Below, piece after piece: positions 35,939 through 44,249 of a stretch of 64,000 nt of DNA. Source of the stretch: Brevundimonas vesicularis NBRC 12165 (GTDB lineage: Bacteria > Pseudomonadota > Alphaproteobacteria > Caulobacterales > Caulobacteraceae). The DNA is taken from positions 62,001 through 126,000 of the forward strand of contig NZ_BCWM01000009.1 of NCBI RefSeq assembly GCF_001592205.1, given 5' to 3'. Position 1 is the first letter of the stretch. Every line of letters starts with the position of its first letter. A model generated the notes under the pieces. It saw only the letters and a list, made by a program, of their open reading frames with translations. It had not been told where the DNA came from and searched no databases. Both the position numbers and the translations under genes were made by a program.

Positions 35939-38563
35939 ATGAACCTCGTCATCGTCGAGAGCCCCGCAAAGGCCAAGACCATCAATAAGTATCTGGGCTC
36001 GGACTATGAGGTCCTGGCCTCGTACGGCCACGTCCGCGATCTGCCGTCCAAGGATGGCTCGGTCCTGCCCGACGACGACTTCTCCATGCATTGGGAGGCC
36101 GACGCCAAGGGCGCCAAACGCCTGTCCGAAATCGCCGAGGCCGCCAAGCGCGCCGACCGCGTCATCCTGGCGACCGACCCCGACCGCGAAGGGGAAGCCA
36201 TCAGCTGGCACGTGCTGGAAGTGCTGAACAAGAAGAAGGCGCTGAAGGACACCCACGTCGAACGCGTCACCTTCAACGCCATCACCAAGTCCGCCGTGCT
36301 CGAGGCCATGGCCAATCCGCGTCAGATCGACATGGAGCTGGTCGAGGCCTATCTGGCCCGCCGCGCGCTGGACTACCTCGTTGGCTTCACCCTCTCGCCG
36401 GTCCTGTGGCGCAAGCTGCCGGGCGCGCGTTCGGCCGGCCGGGTCCAATCCGTGGCGCTGCGCATCGTCGTCGATCGCGAGATGGAGATCGAGAAGTTCA
36501 AGGCTCAGGAATACTGGTCCATCGAGGCCGACCTGAACGCCGACAGCCCGCCCTTTACCGCGCGCCTGGTCAAGCACGCCGGCAAGCGCATCCAGCGTCT
36601 GGACATCAAGGACGAGGCCACGGCTTCCGCCGCCCGCGCGGCCATCGCCGCCGGCGACTTCACCATCAATGCGGTCGAGAAGAAGCCCGTCCGCCGCAAT
36701 CCGGCCCCGCCCTTCACCACCTCGACCCTGCAACAGGAGGCGGCGCGCAAGCTCGGCTTCTCGGCCCAACGCACCATGCAGGCGGCGCAGAAATTGTATG
36801 AGGGAGTCGACGAGACCGGCGGCCTGATCACCTATATGCGGACCGACGGTGTCCAGACCACGCCCGAGGGCATCGCCCAGGCGCGCGAGGTCATCAGCCA
36901 GGCGTTCGGCCCGGCCTTCGTCCCGCAAGAAGCGCGCTATTACAAGACCAAGGCCAAGAATGCTCAGGAAGCGCACGAAGCCATCCGGCCGACCAACATC
37001 GCCCGCCATCCCGATAGTCTGCGCCTCGAATCCGATCTTCAGCGCCTGTATGAACTGATCTGGAAGCGGATGGTCGCCTCGCAGATGGAGGCGGCCCGGA
37101 TGGACCGCACCACCGTCGACATTGAGACCGCCGACGGCCAGACGGGTCTGCGCGCCACCGGCCAGGTCGTCACCTTCGACGGCTTCCTCGCCGTCTATGA
37201 GGAAGGCCGCGACGAAAAGCAGAAGGGCGCCGAAGACGACGAGAGCGACGACACCAGCCGCCTTCCCGCCCTCAAGGAAGGCGCCAAGGCCAAGGTCGAC
37301 GCCATCCGCACCGATCAGCATTTCACCGAACCGCCTCCGCGCTATTCGGAAGCCACCCTGGTCAAGAAGCTGGAAGAGCTGGGCATCGGCCGCCCCTCGA
37401 CCTACGCCTCGACCCTGTCGACCCTGCGCGACCGCGAATACGTCCGCGTCGACAAGAACCGCTTCTATCCCGAGGATAAGGGACGGCTGGTCACGGCCTT
37501 CCTGGAGCAGTTCTTCAGGAAGTGGGTCGAGTACGACTTCACCGCCGCGCTGGAGACCCAGCTCGATGAGGTCTCGGCCGGCCAGCTGGACTGGAAGGTG
37601 CTGCTGCGTAACTTCTGGCAGGACTTCCACGCCGCGACGCAAGCCGCCGGCGAGCTGCGCACCACGGCGATCCTGGACGCCCTTAACGAAAGCCTCGGCG
37701 CCCACATCTTCCCGGACAAGGGGGATGGGACCGATCCGCGCGAGTGCCCCCTGTGCCACCAGGGCCAGCTCAGCCTGAAGACCAGCCGTTTCGGCGCCTT
37801 CATCGGCTGCGACCGCTATCCCGAGTGCAAATACACCCGCCCCGTCGCCAGCCCGTCGGCTGAGGACGGCTCGGCCGAGAGCGGCGACCGCGAACTGGGC
37901 GTCGATCCGGAAACGGGCCAGCCGGTCCAGCTGAAGATCGGCCGTTTTGGCCCCTACGTCGAAATCACGCCGCCCGAGGGCGACAAGCCCAAACGCTCGT
38001 CCCTGCCCAAGGGCTGGTCACCGGCCTCCCTGACGCTGGACCAGGCGCTGCGCCTGCTGGCCCTGCCGCGCGAGGTCGGGGTCCACCCCGAGGACGGCAA
38101 GATGATCACGGCGGGCCTGGGTCGTTACGGACCCTTCGTCCTGCACGCCGGCACCTACGCCAATGTCTCGGACATCGACGAGGTGTTCGAGGTCGGCCTG
38201 AACCGCGCCGTGGCCCTGCTGGCCGAGAAGCGCGCCGGTCGTCCCGGTCGTGGCGCCGCCACGGCCCCGCTCAAGGACCTGGGGGCCCACCCGGAAACGG
38301 GCGAGCCGATCCACGTTATGGCCGGTCGCTTTGGGCCCTACGTCAAGTCCGGCAAGATCAACGCCACCCTGCCGAAGGGCACGGCGCCCGAAGACCTGAC
38401 CCTGGAAGACGCCCTGCCGCTTCTCGCCGCCAAGGCCGGCGCCGCGCCCAAGAAGAAAGCGCCCGCCAAGAAGGCCGCCGCCCCGAAAAAGGCCGCCGCC
38501 AAGAAACCGGCCGCCAAGAAGGCTCCGGCGAAGAAGGCCGCCAAGTCCAAGACCGAAGACTGA
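35939..38563 (+). CDS. topA: DNA topoisomerase I
   Basis: Type IA topoisomerase that relaxes negative supercoils by a 5'-phosphotyrosine intermediate; 874 residues. TOPRIM domain at 1-115 (MNLVIVESPAKAKTINKYLG, ATDPDREGEAISWH), active-site Tyr299 in GLITYMRTDGVQT, and one four-cysteine zinc element (ECPLCHQGQ...GCDRYPECKYTRP, about 601-630). Three GRFGPY-type C-terminal repeats follow, then a Lys/Ala-rich tail of about 40 residues (KKxA units) that would bind DNA non-specifically. Normal for alphaproteobacteria. It is followed by a hairpin and mutL. Confidence 0.97.
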   Translation: MNLVIVESPAKAKTINKYLGSDYEVLASYGHVRDLPSKDGSVLPDDDFSMHWEADAKGAKRLSEIAEAAKRADRVILATDPDREGEAISWHVLEVLNKKKALKDTHVERVTFNAITKSAVLEAMANPRQIDMELVEAYLARRALDYLVGFTLSPVLWRKLPGARSAGRVQSVALRIVVDREMEIEKFKAQEYWSIEADLNADSPPFTARLVKHAGKRIQRLDIKDEATASAARAAIAAGDFTINAVEKKPVRRNPAPPFTTSTLQQEAARKLGFSAQRTMQAAQKLYEGVDETGGLITYMRTDGVQTTPEGIAQAREVISQAFGPAFVPQEARYYKTKAKNAQEAHEAIRPTNIARHPDSLRLESDLQRLYELIWKRMVASQMEAARMDRTTVDIETADGQTGLRATGQVVTFDGFLAVYEEGRDEKQKGAEDDESDDTSRLPALKEGAKAKVDAIRTDQHFTEPPPRYSEATLVKKLEELGIGRPSTYASTLSTLRDREYVRVDKNRFYPEDKGRLVTAFLEQFFRKWVEYDFTAALETQLDEVSAGQLDWKVLLRNFWQDFHAATQAAGELRTTAILDALNESLGAHIFPDKGDGTDPRECPLCHQGQLSLKTSRFGAFIGCDRYPECKYTRPVASPSAEDGSAESGDRELGVDPETGQPVQLKIGRFGPYVEITPPEGDKPKRSSLPKGWSPASLTLDQALRLLALPREVGVHPEDGKMITAGLGRYGPFVLHAGTYANVSDIDEVFEVGLNRAVALLAEKRAGRPGRGAATAPLKDLGAHPETGEPIHVMAGRFGPYVKSGKINATLPKGTAPEDLTLEDALPLLAAKAGAAPKKKAPAKKAAAPKKAAAKKPAAKKAPAKKAAKSKTED

Positions 38564-38571
38564 CGTTCAAC

Positions 38572-38600
38572 GTCTCCTCCCCGTGGCGTAGGGAGGAGAC
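38572..38600. repeat. perfect inverted repeat between topA and mutL
   Basis: GTCTCCTCCC (38572-38581) pairs perfectly with GGGAGGAGAC (38591-38600) over a 9-base loop. The flank GAAGCCTCA resembles the flank of the hairpin at 42541-42555. No T-run, so it may be a REP-like element or a mild terminator. Its right arm mimics a Shine-Dalgarno sequence in front of the ATG at 38609. Confidence 0.6.
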
Positions 38601-38647
38601 GAAGCCTCATGGCGCGAATCCCCCCCGCGCCCTATCTTCGCCTGCTC

Positions 38648-40537
38648 ATGCCCATCCGCCGCCTTTCCCCCGAAACCGTCAACCGCATCGCCGCCGGCGA
38701 GGTGGTCGAGCGGCCGGCCAGCGCCATCAAGGAACTGGTGGAGAACGCCCTGGACGCCGGCGGCCGCAATATCGAGATCCAGGCCGACGGCGGCGGCCTG
38801 TCGCGCATCCTGATCGCCGACGACGGAAAGGGCATTCCCAGGGCGGAACTGCCGCTGGCCATCGAACGCCACGCCACATCCAAGCTTGAGCCTGACGACG
38901 CCGGCGACGTGGACCTGCTGCGCATCCACACCCTGGGCTTCCGGGGCGAGGCTCTTCCCTCCATCGGCTCGGTCGCCCGCCTGTCGATCACCACCCGCTC
39001 GCGTGACGCGACCGACGCCTGGGCCATCACGGTCGAGGGCGGCGAGACCCGGCCCTTGGCCCCCGCCCCCTTCCCCGGCCCGCACGGCGCGCGGGTCGAG
39101 GTGCGCGACCTCTTCTACGCCACCCCCGCCCGGCTCAAGTTCATGAAGTCCGAGCGGTCCGAGGCCATGGCCATCTCCGAAGAGATCAAGCGCCAGGCCA
39201 TGGCGCACGAGGCCGTCGCCTTCACCCTGTCGCTGGACGGCAAGGTCACCCTGCGCCTGCCCGCCGAACATCCGGGCGACGAAGGCCGTCTAAAGCGGCT
39301 GTCCGCCCTGCTGGGCCGCGACTTCGAGGCCAACGCCCTGTTGATCGATCAGGAGCGCGACGGCGTGCGCCTGTCGGGATACGCCGGCCTGCCCACCTAT
39401 TCGCGCGGCAATGCGGCGCATCAGTATCTGTTCGTCAACGGCCGCCCGGTGAAGGACCGGCTGCTGCAAGGGGCCCTGCGCGGCGCCTACGCCGACTTCC
39501 TGGCGCGCGACCGGCATCCGGCCGCCGTCCTCTTCCTCGACATCGACCCACTCTATGTCGACGTCAACGTCCACCCGGCCAAGGCCGAGGTCCGGTTCCG
39601 CGATCCGGCGCTGGTGCGCGGGCTGATCGTCGGCGCCCTGCGGCACGCGCTCCACGCCGCCGGCCACCGCGCCAGCACGACCGTCGCCGCCGACGCCCTG
39701 TCCGGCTTCCAGCCCCACACCGGCGTCGCATCCGGCCCCGCCTACAGCCCCGGCGCCCCGTCGGCGCAAGGCTTCAGCGGCTGGACCGGCTGGTCCCAGC
39801 CCGCCGCCGCCGCCCAGATCCTGCCCGGCCTCAACGAACGCAGCGCCCGCGTCGAACCGTCATGGGACGGCCCCTCATGGCCGTCGCAACCCGCCCAAGA
39901 CAGCGACCTCGCCACTCACCACTCGCCACTCGCCACTCAGCCGCACGACCCCCTCGACTACCCCCTGGGCGCCGCGCGGGGTCAGCTCCACGCCAACTAT
40001 ATCGTCGCCCAGACCCGCGATGGCCTGGTCATCGTCGATCAGCATGCGGCGCATGAACGGCTGGTCTATGAGCGGATGAAGGCCCAGATGGCCGAGGGGG
40101 CCGTGACCCGTCAGGCCTTGCTGACGCCCGAGGTGGTCGATCTGGACCCCGCCGAGGCCGAGCGCGTCGCGGGGCGGGCCGAGGAACTGGCCGAGATGGG
40201 CCTCATCGTCGAGGCCTTCGGCGCCGGCGCCGTCCTGGTGCGCGAGACCCCGGCCATGCTGGGCGACACGGACGTTCAGGGCCTGATCCGCGACATCGCC
40301 GACGATCTGTCCGAACACGGCCAGGCCCTGTCGCTCAAGGAACGCCTCGCCGCCATCTGCGGCACCATGGCCTGCCACGGCAGCGTCCGCTCAGGCCGCG
40401 TCCTCTCGGCGCCGGAGATGAACGCCCTGCTGCGCCAAATGGAAGCCACCCCCCACTCCGGCCAATGCAACCACGGCCGTCCGACCTATGTGGAGCTGAA
40501 GCTGCACGATCTGGAGAAGCTGTTCGGGCGGCGGTGA
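38648..40537 (+). CDS. mutL: DNA mismatch repair protein MutL
   Basis: Links MutS mismatch recognition to downstream excision; 629 residues from the ATG at 38648 ([20 protein letters not shown], the family's standard start). An ATG at 38609 is better spaced from a GGAGGAG, but adds 13 unlike residues. GHKL ATPase domain covers 1-335, with the Bergerat-fold motifs [18 protein letters not shown] and the [10 protein letters not shown] lid. A variable linker (about 340-440) carries a 4 x 7-bp tandem repeat. The C-terminal dimerisation domain (about 440-629) starts at [17 protein letters not shown]. It ends [13 protein letters not shown], the usual MutL signature. Confidence 0.95.
   Translation: MPIRRLSPETVNRIAAGEVVERPASAIKELVENALDAGGRNIEIQADGGGLSRILIADDGKGIPRAELPLAIERHATSKLEPDDAGDVDLLRIHTLGFRGEALPSIGSVARLSITTRSRDATDAWAITVEGGETRPLAPAPFPGPHGARVEVRDLFYATPARLKFMKSERSEAMAISEEIKRQAMAHEAVAFTLSLDGKVTLRLPAEHPGDEGRLKRLSALLGRDFEANALLIDQERDGVRLSGYAGLPTYSRGNAAHQYLFVNGRPVKDRLLQGALRGAYADFLARDRHPAAVLFLDIDPLYVDVNVHPAKAEVRFRDPALVRGLIVGALRHALHAAGHRASTTVAADALSGFQPHTGVASGPAYSPGAPSAQGFSGWTGWSQPAAAAQILPGLNERSARVEPSWDGPSWPSQPAQDSDLATHHSPLATQPHDPLDYPLGAARGQLHANYIVAQTRDGLVIVDQHAAHERLVYERMKAQMAEGAVTRQALLTPEVVDLDPAEAERVAGRAEELAEMGLIVEAFGAGAVLVRETPAMLGDTDVQGLIRDIADDLSEHGQALSLKERLAAICGTMACHGSVRSGRVLSAPEMNALLRQMEATPHSGQCNHGRPTYVELKLHDLEKLFGRR
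39912..39939 (+). repeat. 4 x 7-bp tandem repeat inside mutL linker
   Basis: Four adjacent CCACTCR heptamers (CCACTCA, CCACTCG, CCACTCG, CCACTCA) at about codon 421 of mutL. Because seven is not a multiple of three, gain or loss of one unit would shift the frame ahead of the C-terminal dimerisation domain. Confidence 0.85.
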
Positions 40538-40548
40538 AGCGAATTTGG

Positions 40549-42009
40549 TTAAGAGAAGCGGGCTACCGCTTCCATGAGGTTGGCATAATTTGCAGGATGA
40601 GATAAATCGTGAGCGCTTTTATTGAAAATGTAATTGCTCAACGATCTGGCCACTCGGTTCCCACTATTAATGAGATGCATCATTTCATTTTGACTTGATC
40701 CGACTATTTTTGTTGCCTGAGTGAAATAAGATTCTGGACTCATTTCGTCATATTTATTGTCATAATCTTCAGAATAAAGAATATAATTCCAATTTGGAAC
40801 AGGACCTACTGTCAGTTGCCTGGGGTTTAAGTGGAGCGATTTTGCAATCACGTGCGGCATTAGAACCGGCATAAACAGTTCATTGGGCGCAGTCACAGCA
40901 AGGCAAGTCTGAAGTATATCTCCGACAGAGAATGTTGAACTGGCATTGACGCCATACATTTCCATGTACCGGGCAATCATCCGCGAAGGATCGTCATGCC
41001 TTTCGACCTTGCCGCGCTCTTTAGTTTGCAAGCATTCAAGCCTAGAAGAGTCTAATGAAAGTTCGCGTGTAACATGGGCCACAAGCGGCTTAAGGTCAGG
41101 CATTCCCAATGTATACTGACGATCAATAAATCGACGAAGATATGACACTCCGTCAAATTCAGGTCCATACGCAGCCTTTATAGCTTTGGAGAGTTGGCTG
41201 GAATTCAACCCCAGAACAAAGACTATACCAGAAACATCGAAAAGATGCTTCAGCTCTTCAAGAAGTTTTATGGCGTAAGGCGGGCGGCACCGATCTAACT
41301 CATCAATTATAACAACTATTGGAGCGGTCAAATTTGTTTTGTCTATTGATCTTACAAGATCTTCTAAACTTATCTTAAGTTCGACTACAGCGCCTTGACC
41401 TGCCTTAAAATTTGCAATTTTTTCAGTCATCAATTTAGTCGATGACTTCTGCGTAATACCATCGACTAAACCGTCACCGATGATGTTACCCGCATCTTTC
41501 AGCGTATCTTCAAATTTTTCCGCGTCGTCAGGACTTACAACGTCAAATAATTCGTTAGACACAGATTCTGTAAGTGCGAGCGCTACAGCTTTTTTTACAA
41601 TTCCTTTACCGACTATTTTCGCAATCGTTCCAACTTTTCCGGTAACGATCTCCATAGAGTTCGCAACCATTTGGTCTTTGGCGGTCAGCGGGCCTAATGC
41701 CTTTGAAAGCGTGGCAGCAATAGCGGTCAGTGGATCATCAGCTAAATCGTCAGCCCAAGCATCCACAAATGCCACCGGATGCTTCACGCTGAGATGCCGC
41801 GAAAGACGTTTTAGGAAGTATGATTTCCCTGTTCCATATTCTGCATCAACGGAGATTGTGAAGCCTTTGTGATCTTCGCGAAGGTTGGGACGACCAGCAA
41901 TGCTCTCGATGTAAGCAGCCAGCATGGTCGCATCCTTCTGGCGAGAAAACAGATCGCCTGCCCAGATTTCAGCATAAGGATTGATCGGCAAGGAGTTAGA
42001 ATCGGACAT
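40549..42009 (-). CDS. KAP-family P-loop NTPase
   Basis: A 486-residue STAND-like/KAP NTPase. Walker A is DAEYGTGKS (55-63), and Walker B is IVVIIDELDRCRPPYA (231-246), the KAP-type DELDRC block. A hydrophobic, glycine/lysine-rich insertion (about 121-150) lies between them, where KAP proteins often carry membrane segments. The C-terminal third is helical and unrecognised. The start ATG 42009 is preferred over an upstream TTG. The gene is strikingly AT-rich compared with its neighbours mutL and the phosphatase, a sign of transfer. The KAP family includes F-plasmid PifA, which excludes T7; a defence role is inference. It stands alone, with no recognisable partner gene. Confidence 0.85.
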   Translation of the reverse strand: MSDSNSLPINPYAEIWAGDLFSRQKDATMLAAYIESIAGRPNLREDHKGFTISVDAEYGTGKSYFLKRLSRHLSVKHPVAFVDAWADDLADDPLTAIAATLSKALGPLTAKDQMVANSMEIVTGKVGTIAKIVGKGIVKKAVALALTESVSNELFDVVSPDDAEKFEDTLKDAGNIIGDGLVDGITQKSSTKLMTEKIANFKAGQGAVVELKISLEDLVRSIDKTNLTAPIVVIIDELDRCRPPYAIKLLEELKHLFDVSGIVFVLGLNSSQLSKAIKAAYGPEFDGVSYLRRFIDRQYTLGMPDLKPLVAHVTRELSLDSSRLECLQTKERGKVERHDDPSRMIARYMEMYGVNASSTFSVGDILQTCLAVTAPNELFMPVLMPHVIAKSLHLNPRQLTVGPVPNWNYILYSEDYDNKYDEMSPESYFTQATKIVGSSQNEMMHLINSGNRVARSLSNYIFNKSAHDLSHPANYANLMEAVARFS

Positions 42010-42079
42010 CCTTGAAGTGTGCAAATGCAAATTTTGGATTGCAATGCCCTAACGACTTAGTGGACCTTCAGATTACCCC

Positions 42080-42532
42080 ATGCCCTCCATCCTCTTCGTC
42101 TGCCTCGGCAACATCTGTCGCTCGCCCCTCGCCGAGGCCGCTCTGCGCGCCGAGGCGGAGCGGCTCCGGCTCGACCTGATCGTCGATTCCGCCGGGACCG
42201 GGGACTGGCATGCGGGCGAGCCGCCGGACCCGAGGGCGCAGGCGACGGCGCGGCGGCATGGGGTCGAGATTTCGGGGTTGAAGGCGCGGCAGGTGACGCA
42301 GGCGGACTTTCGCCGCTTCACCCATGTGATCGCCCTGGACCACGAGAACCTGAAAAACCTGCGCCGTCTGCGGCCCGACGATGCGACCGCCGAGCTCAGC
42401 CTGCTGCTCGACCACGTCCCCGGCCGCGAGGGTCAGGCCGTCGCCGACCCCTATTTCGGCGACGACGACGGGTTCGAGATCACCTGGGCCGAGGTGACGG
42501 CGGCCGCACGCGGCCTGGTCGCCAAACTGTAA
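42080..42532 (+). CDS. low-molecular-weight protein-tyrosine phosphatase
   Basis: A 150-residue cytoplasmic phosphatase. The catalytic loop CLGNICRS (C8-x5-R14) is at the N-terminus, the usual place, and the general-acid Asp lies in VADPYFGDDDGFE. It removes phosphate from Tyr of BY-kinases, arsenate or other substrates; the sequence does not tell which. The adjoining KAP NTPase is divergent. It is not near the polysaccharide export genes, so a Wzb role is not assumed. A hairpin (42541-42555) follows the stop. Confidence 0.93.
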   Translation: MPSILFVCLGNICRSPLAEAALRAEAERLRLDLIVDSAGTGDWHAGEPPDPRAQATARRHGVEISGLKARQVTQADFRRFTHVIALDHENLKNLRRLRPDDATAELSLLLDHVPGREGQAVADPYFGDDDGFEITWAEVTAAARGLVAKL

Positions 42533-42540
42533 CCCTCCCC

Positions 42541-42555
42541 TCTCCCGTTGGGAGA
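42541..42555. repeat. short inverted repeat between convergent genes
   Basis: TCTCCC (42541-42546) pairs with GGGAGA (42550-42555) over GTT, between the phosphatase stop (42532) and the convergent rsmD stop (42570). The flank GGCAGCTTCGCCTCA resembles that of 38572-38600, pointing to a dispersed REP-like unit. Confidence 0.5.
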
Positions 42556-42569
42556 CGGGCAGCTTCGCC

Positions 42570-43145
42570 TCACTCTGATGTCGGCGAAACCTTCAGGAAC
42601 AGCACTCTGGCTGCGCCATAGTCGCGCGCGTCCAGACGCTGATAGCCAGGGGTGTCGATCTGCGGCTCGTCCGACCCGCGCTCGAACACCACCAGGGCGC
42701 CGGGCTTGAGCCAGTTTCCCTCGATCAGCCGCGCCAGCGTCTGCTCCCCCAGTCCCTTGCCGTAGGGCGGGTCCAGAAACGCCAGGTCGAACGCCTCGGC
42801 GATCGGACCGGGCCGCACGCCCAGGTCCGTCGCGCTCCTGCGATGCACCCGCGTGCGTCCCATCAGCCCATAGGCGTCGGCGTTCTCGCGGATCGCGCCC
42901 CGCGCCCCGTCGTCCGTCTCGACGAACAGGCAGAAGCCCGCCCCCCGGCTGATTGCCTCGAACCCCAGGGCGCCCGAGCCGGCGTACAGGTCGATGACCC
43001 GCAAGCCTTGCAGGCTCTCGCCCCAGGCAGCGTGTTCCAGCACGTTGAACACAGCCTGGCGCGCGCGGTCCGAGGTCGGGCGCGTGCCGTGCCCCTCCGG
43101 CGCGACGATGGCCCGGCCCTTCAGGCTTCCGGCGACGATCCGCAT
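42570..43145 (-). CDS. rsmD: 16S rRNA (guanine-966-N2)-methyltransferase RsmD
   Basis: Methylates G966 of 16S rRNA in the 30S subunit; 191 residues from the ATG at 43145 (MRIVAGSLKGRAIVAP, the standard RsmD opening). The AdoMet site is IDLYAGSGALGFEA (51-64), and the catalytic DPPYGKG is at 125-131. The start overlaps the stop of the TMEM175-like gene (ATGA), so the two are coupled. A longer frame upstream lies inside that gene and was discarded. Confidence 0.95.
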   Translation of the reverse strand: MRIVAGSLKGRAIVAPEGHGTRPTSDRARQAVFNVLEHAAWGESLQGLRVIDLYAGSGALGFEAISRGAGFCLFVETDDGARGAIRENADAYGLMGRTRVHRRSATDLGVRPGPIAEAFDLAFLDPPYGKGLGEQTLARLIEGNWLKPGALVVFERGSDEPQIDTPGYQRLDARDYGAARVLFLKVSPTSE

Positions 43146-43786
43146 CAGGCGGCTCCGCCAAAGCACCGACCGACCCAGACCCGGCCGGCGATCAGCAGCC
43201 CCAACGCCAGCGCCGTCGCGGCCGCCAGCAGCCCGACGCCCCGCGCCATCAGGAAGAAGCTCAGCGCGCAGGCCAGTCCCGGCATCAGGGCATGGGTCAC
43301 GATCACCGTGGCGCGCACCGCCCAATGCGGTCGCGGCCGGATCGCGTCGGTCACGAAGGCGGCCCAGCCATAGGCGCCGGCGTGCATCACGCCGACCAGC
43401 GCCACCAGGCTCAGATAGATCCAGGCTCCCTCGCCGTCGCGCGGCTGTTCGTAGAGCAGGGTCGTGGCGAACGGCATCAGCACCACCCCGGCCAAGGCCA
43501 GCATGTTGAAGATCATGACCCCGTTGCTGAAACCAACCATGCGGGCGAACACTCGCCGGTGCGTGTTCCAGAAGACGCCGATGATGGCGAAGCTCAGCGC
43601 AAAGGCGGTGAACATCGGCCACCGCTCGGCCCACAGGCTGGCCCACTGTCCGTTCCAGCCTTCTGGCACATGCAGTTCGATGGCCAGCAGGGTGATGGCG
43701 ATGGCGAACACCCCGTCCGAAAACAGCAGCAGCCGTTCCAGGCTGTGATCGCCCTTCGCCGGGCTCAGGTCCGCTGTCGTCGTCAT
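43145..43786 (-). CDS. TMEM175-like (DUF1211) potassium channel protein
   Basis: A 213-residue membrane protein with about six helices. The first helix carries the family signature LLFSDGVFAIAITLLAIEL (the FSDG filter-lining motif), and a conserved WNTHRR follows helix 3. Bacterial TMEM175 homologues form tetrameric K+-permeable channels. The start at ATG 43786 fits an AGGGGGA six bases upstream; an ATG at 43792 is too close to it. It overlaps the GFA gene's 3' end slightly upstream and rsmD downstream, so it is part of a compact minus-strand operon. Confidence 0.85.
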   Translation of the reverse strand: MTTTADLSPAKGDHSLERLLLFSDGVFAIAITLLAIELHVPEGWNGQWASLWAERWPMFTAFALSFAIIGVFWNTHRRVFARMVGFSNGVMIFNMLALAGVVLMPFATTLLYEQPRDGEGAWIYLSLVALVGVMHAGAYGWAAFVTDAIRPRPHWAVRATVIVTHALMPGLACALSFFLMARGVGLLAAATALALGLLIAGRVWVGRCFGGAA

Positions 43787-43815
43787 CGCCATTCCCCCTG
43801 TCGCAACCCTTGTCG

Positions 43816-44226
43816 TCAATCCTGCGGCGGCGCGAACTGCGCCCACAACTCATCCGTCGTCAGGCGCGGCCGTTCGCCCGCCAGCGCATAGGTCGCCGGC
43901 TTGCTCTCGATGCAGAACTCGTCCTCAAGGGCGAAGACCGACGGATCGTCGAACGCCTGGGCCGAAACCATGGTGATCGCCCCGTCGTTGGATCGCCAGA
44001 ACAGGCCCGTCCCGCAGGCGGGACAGAACTGCCGCGTCGCCCATTCGGACGACACATAGGTCGCCACCTCGCCCGTGACCTCCACGCTGTCGCCGCAATC
44101 GACGCTGAACAGGATGCCGCCCGACTGCCGCCGACAGGTCGAGCAGTGGCAGGCGTGCATCCCGCCGTTCGGCGTCGCGGTGAAGGTGACGGCGCCGCAC
44201 AGGCAGCGCCCTGTCGAGATCGTCAT
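43816..44226 (-). CDS. GFA-family (Mss4-like) zinc protein
   Basis: A 136-residue protein of the glutathione-dependent formaldehyde-activating fold. Zinc ligands: CLCGAV (C8, C10), CHCSTC, and CPACG. The family is named for Gfa of Paracoccus, but most members have no proven enzymatic role. The ATG at 44226 gives a normal start. It lies 23 bp after the rluB stop in the same direction and just upstream of the TMEM175-like gene, so it is probably in the same transcript. Confidence 0.88.
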   Translation of the reverse strand: MTISTGRCLCGAVTFTATPNGGMHACHCSTCRRQSGGILFSVDCGDSVEVTGEVATYVSSEWATRQFCPACGTGLFWRSNDGAITMVSAQAFDDPSVFALEDEFCIESKPATYALAGERPRLTTDELWAQFAPPQD

Positions 44227-44249
44227 TGCTCAGTCCCCGGCGGCGATCC

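Noticed and set aside
35888..37759. Long open frame on the minus strand across topA
   Set aside because: It is a GC-rich shadow of topA; the plus-strand product carries all family motifs and the minus frame has none.
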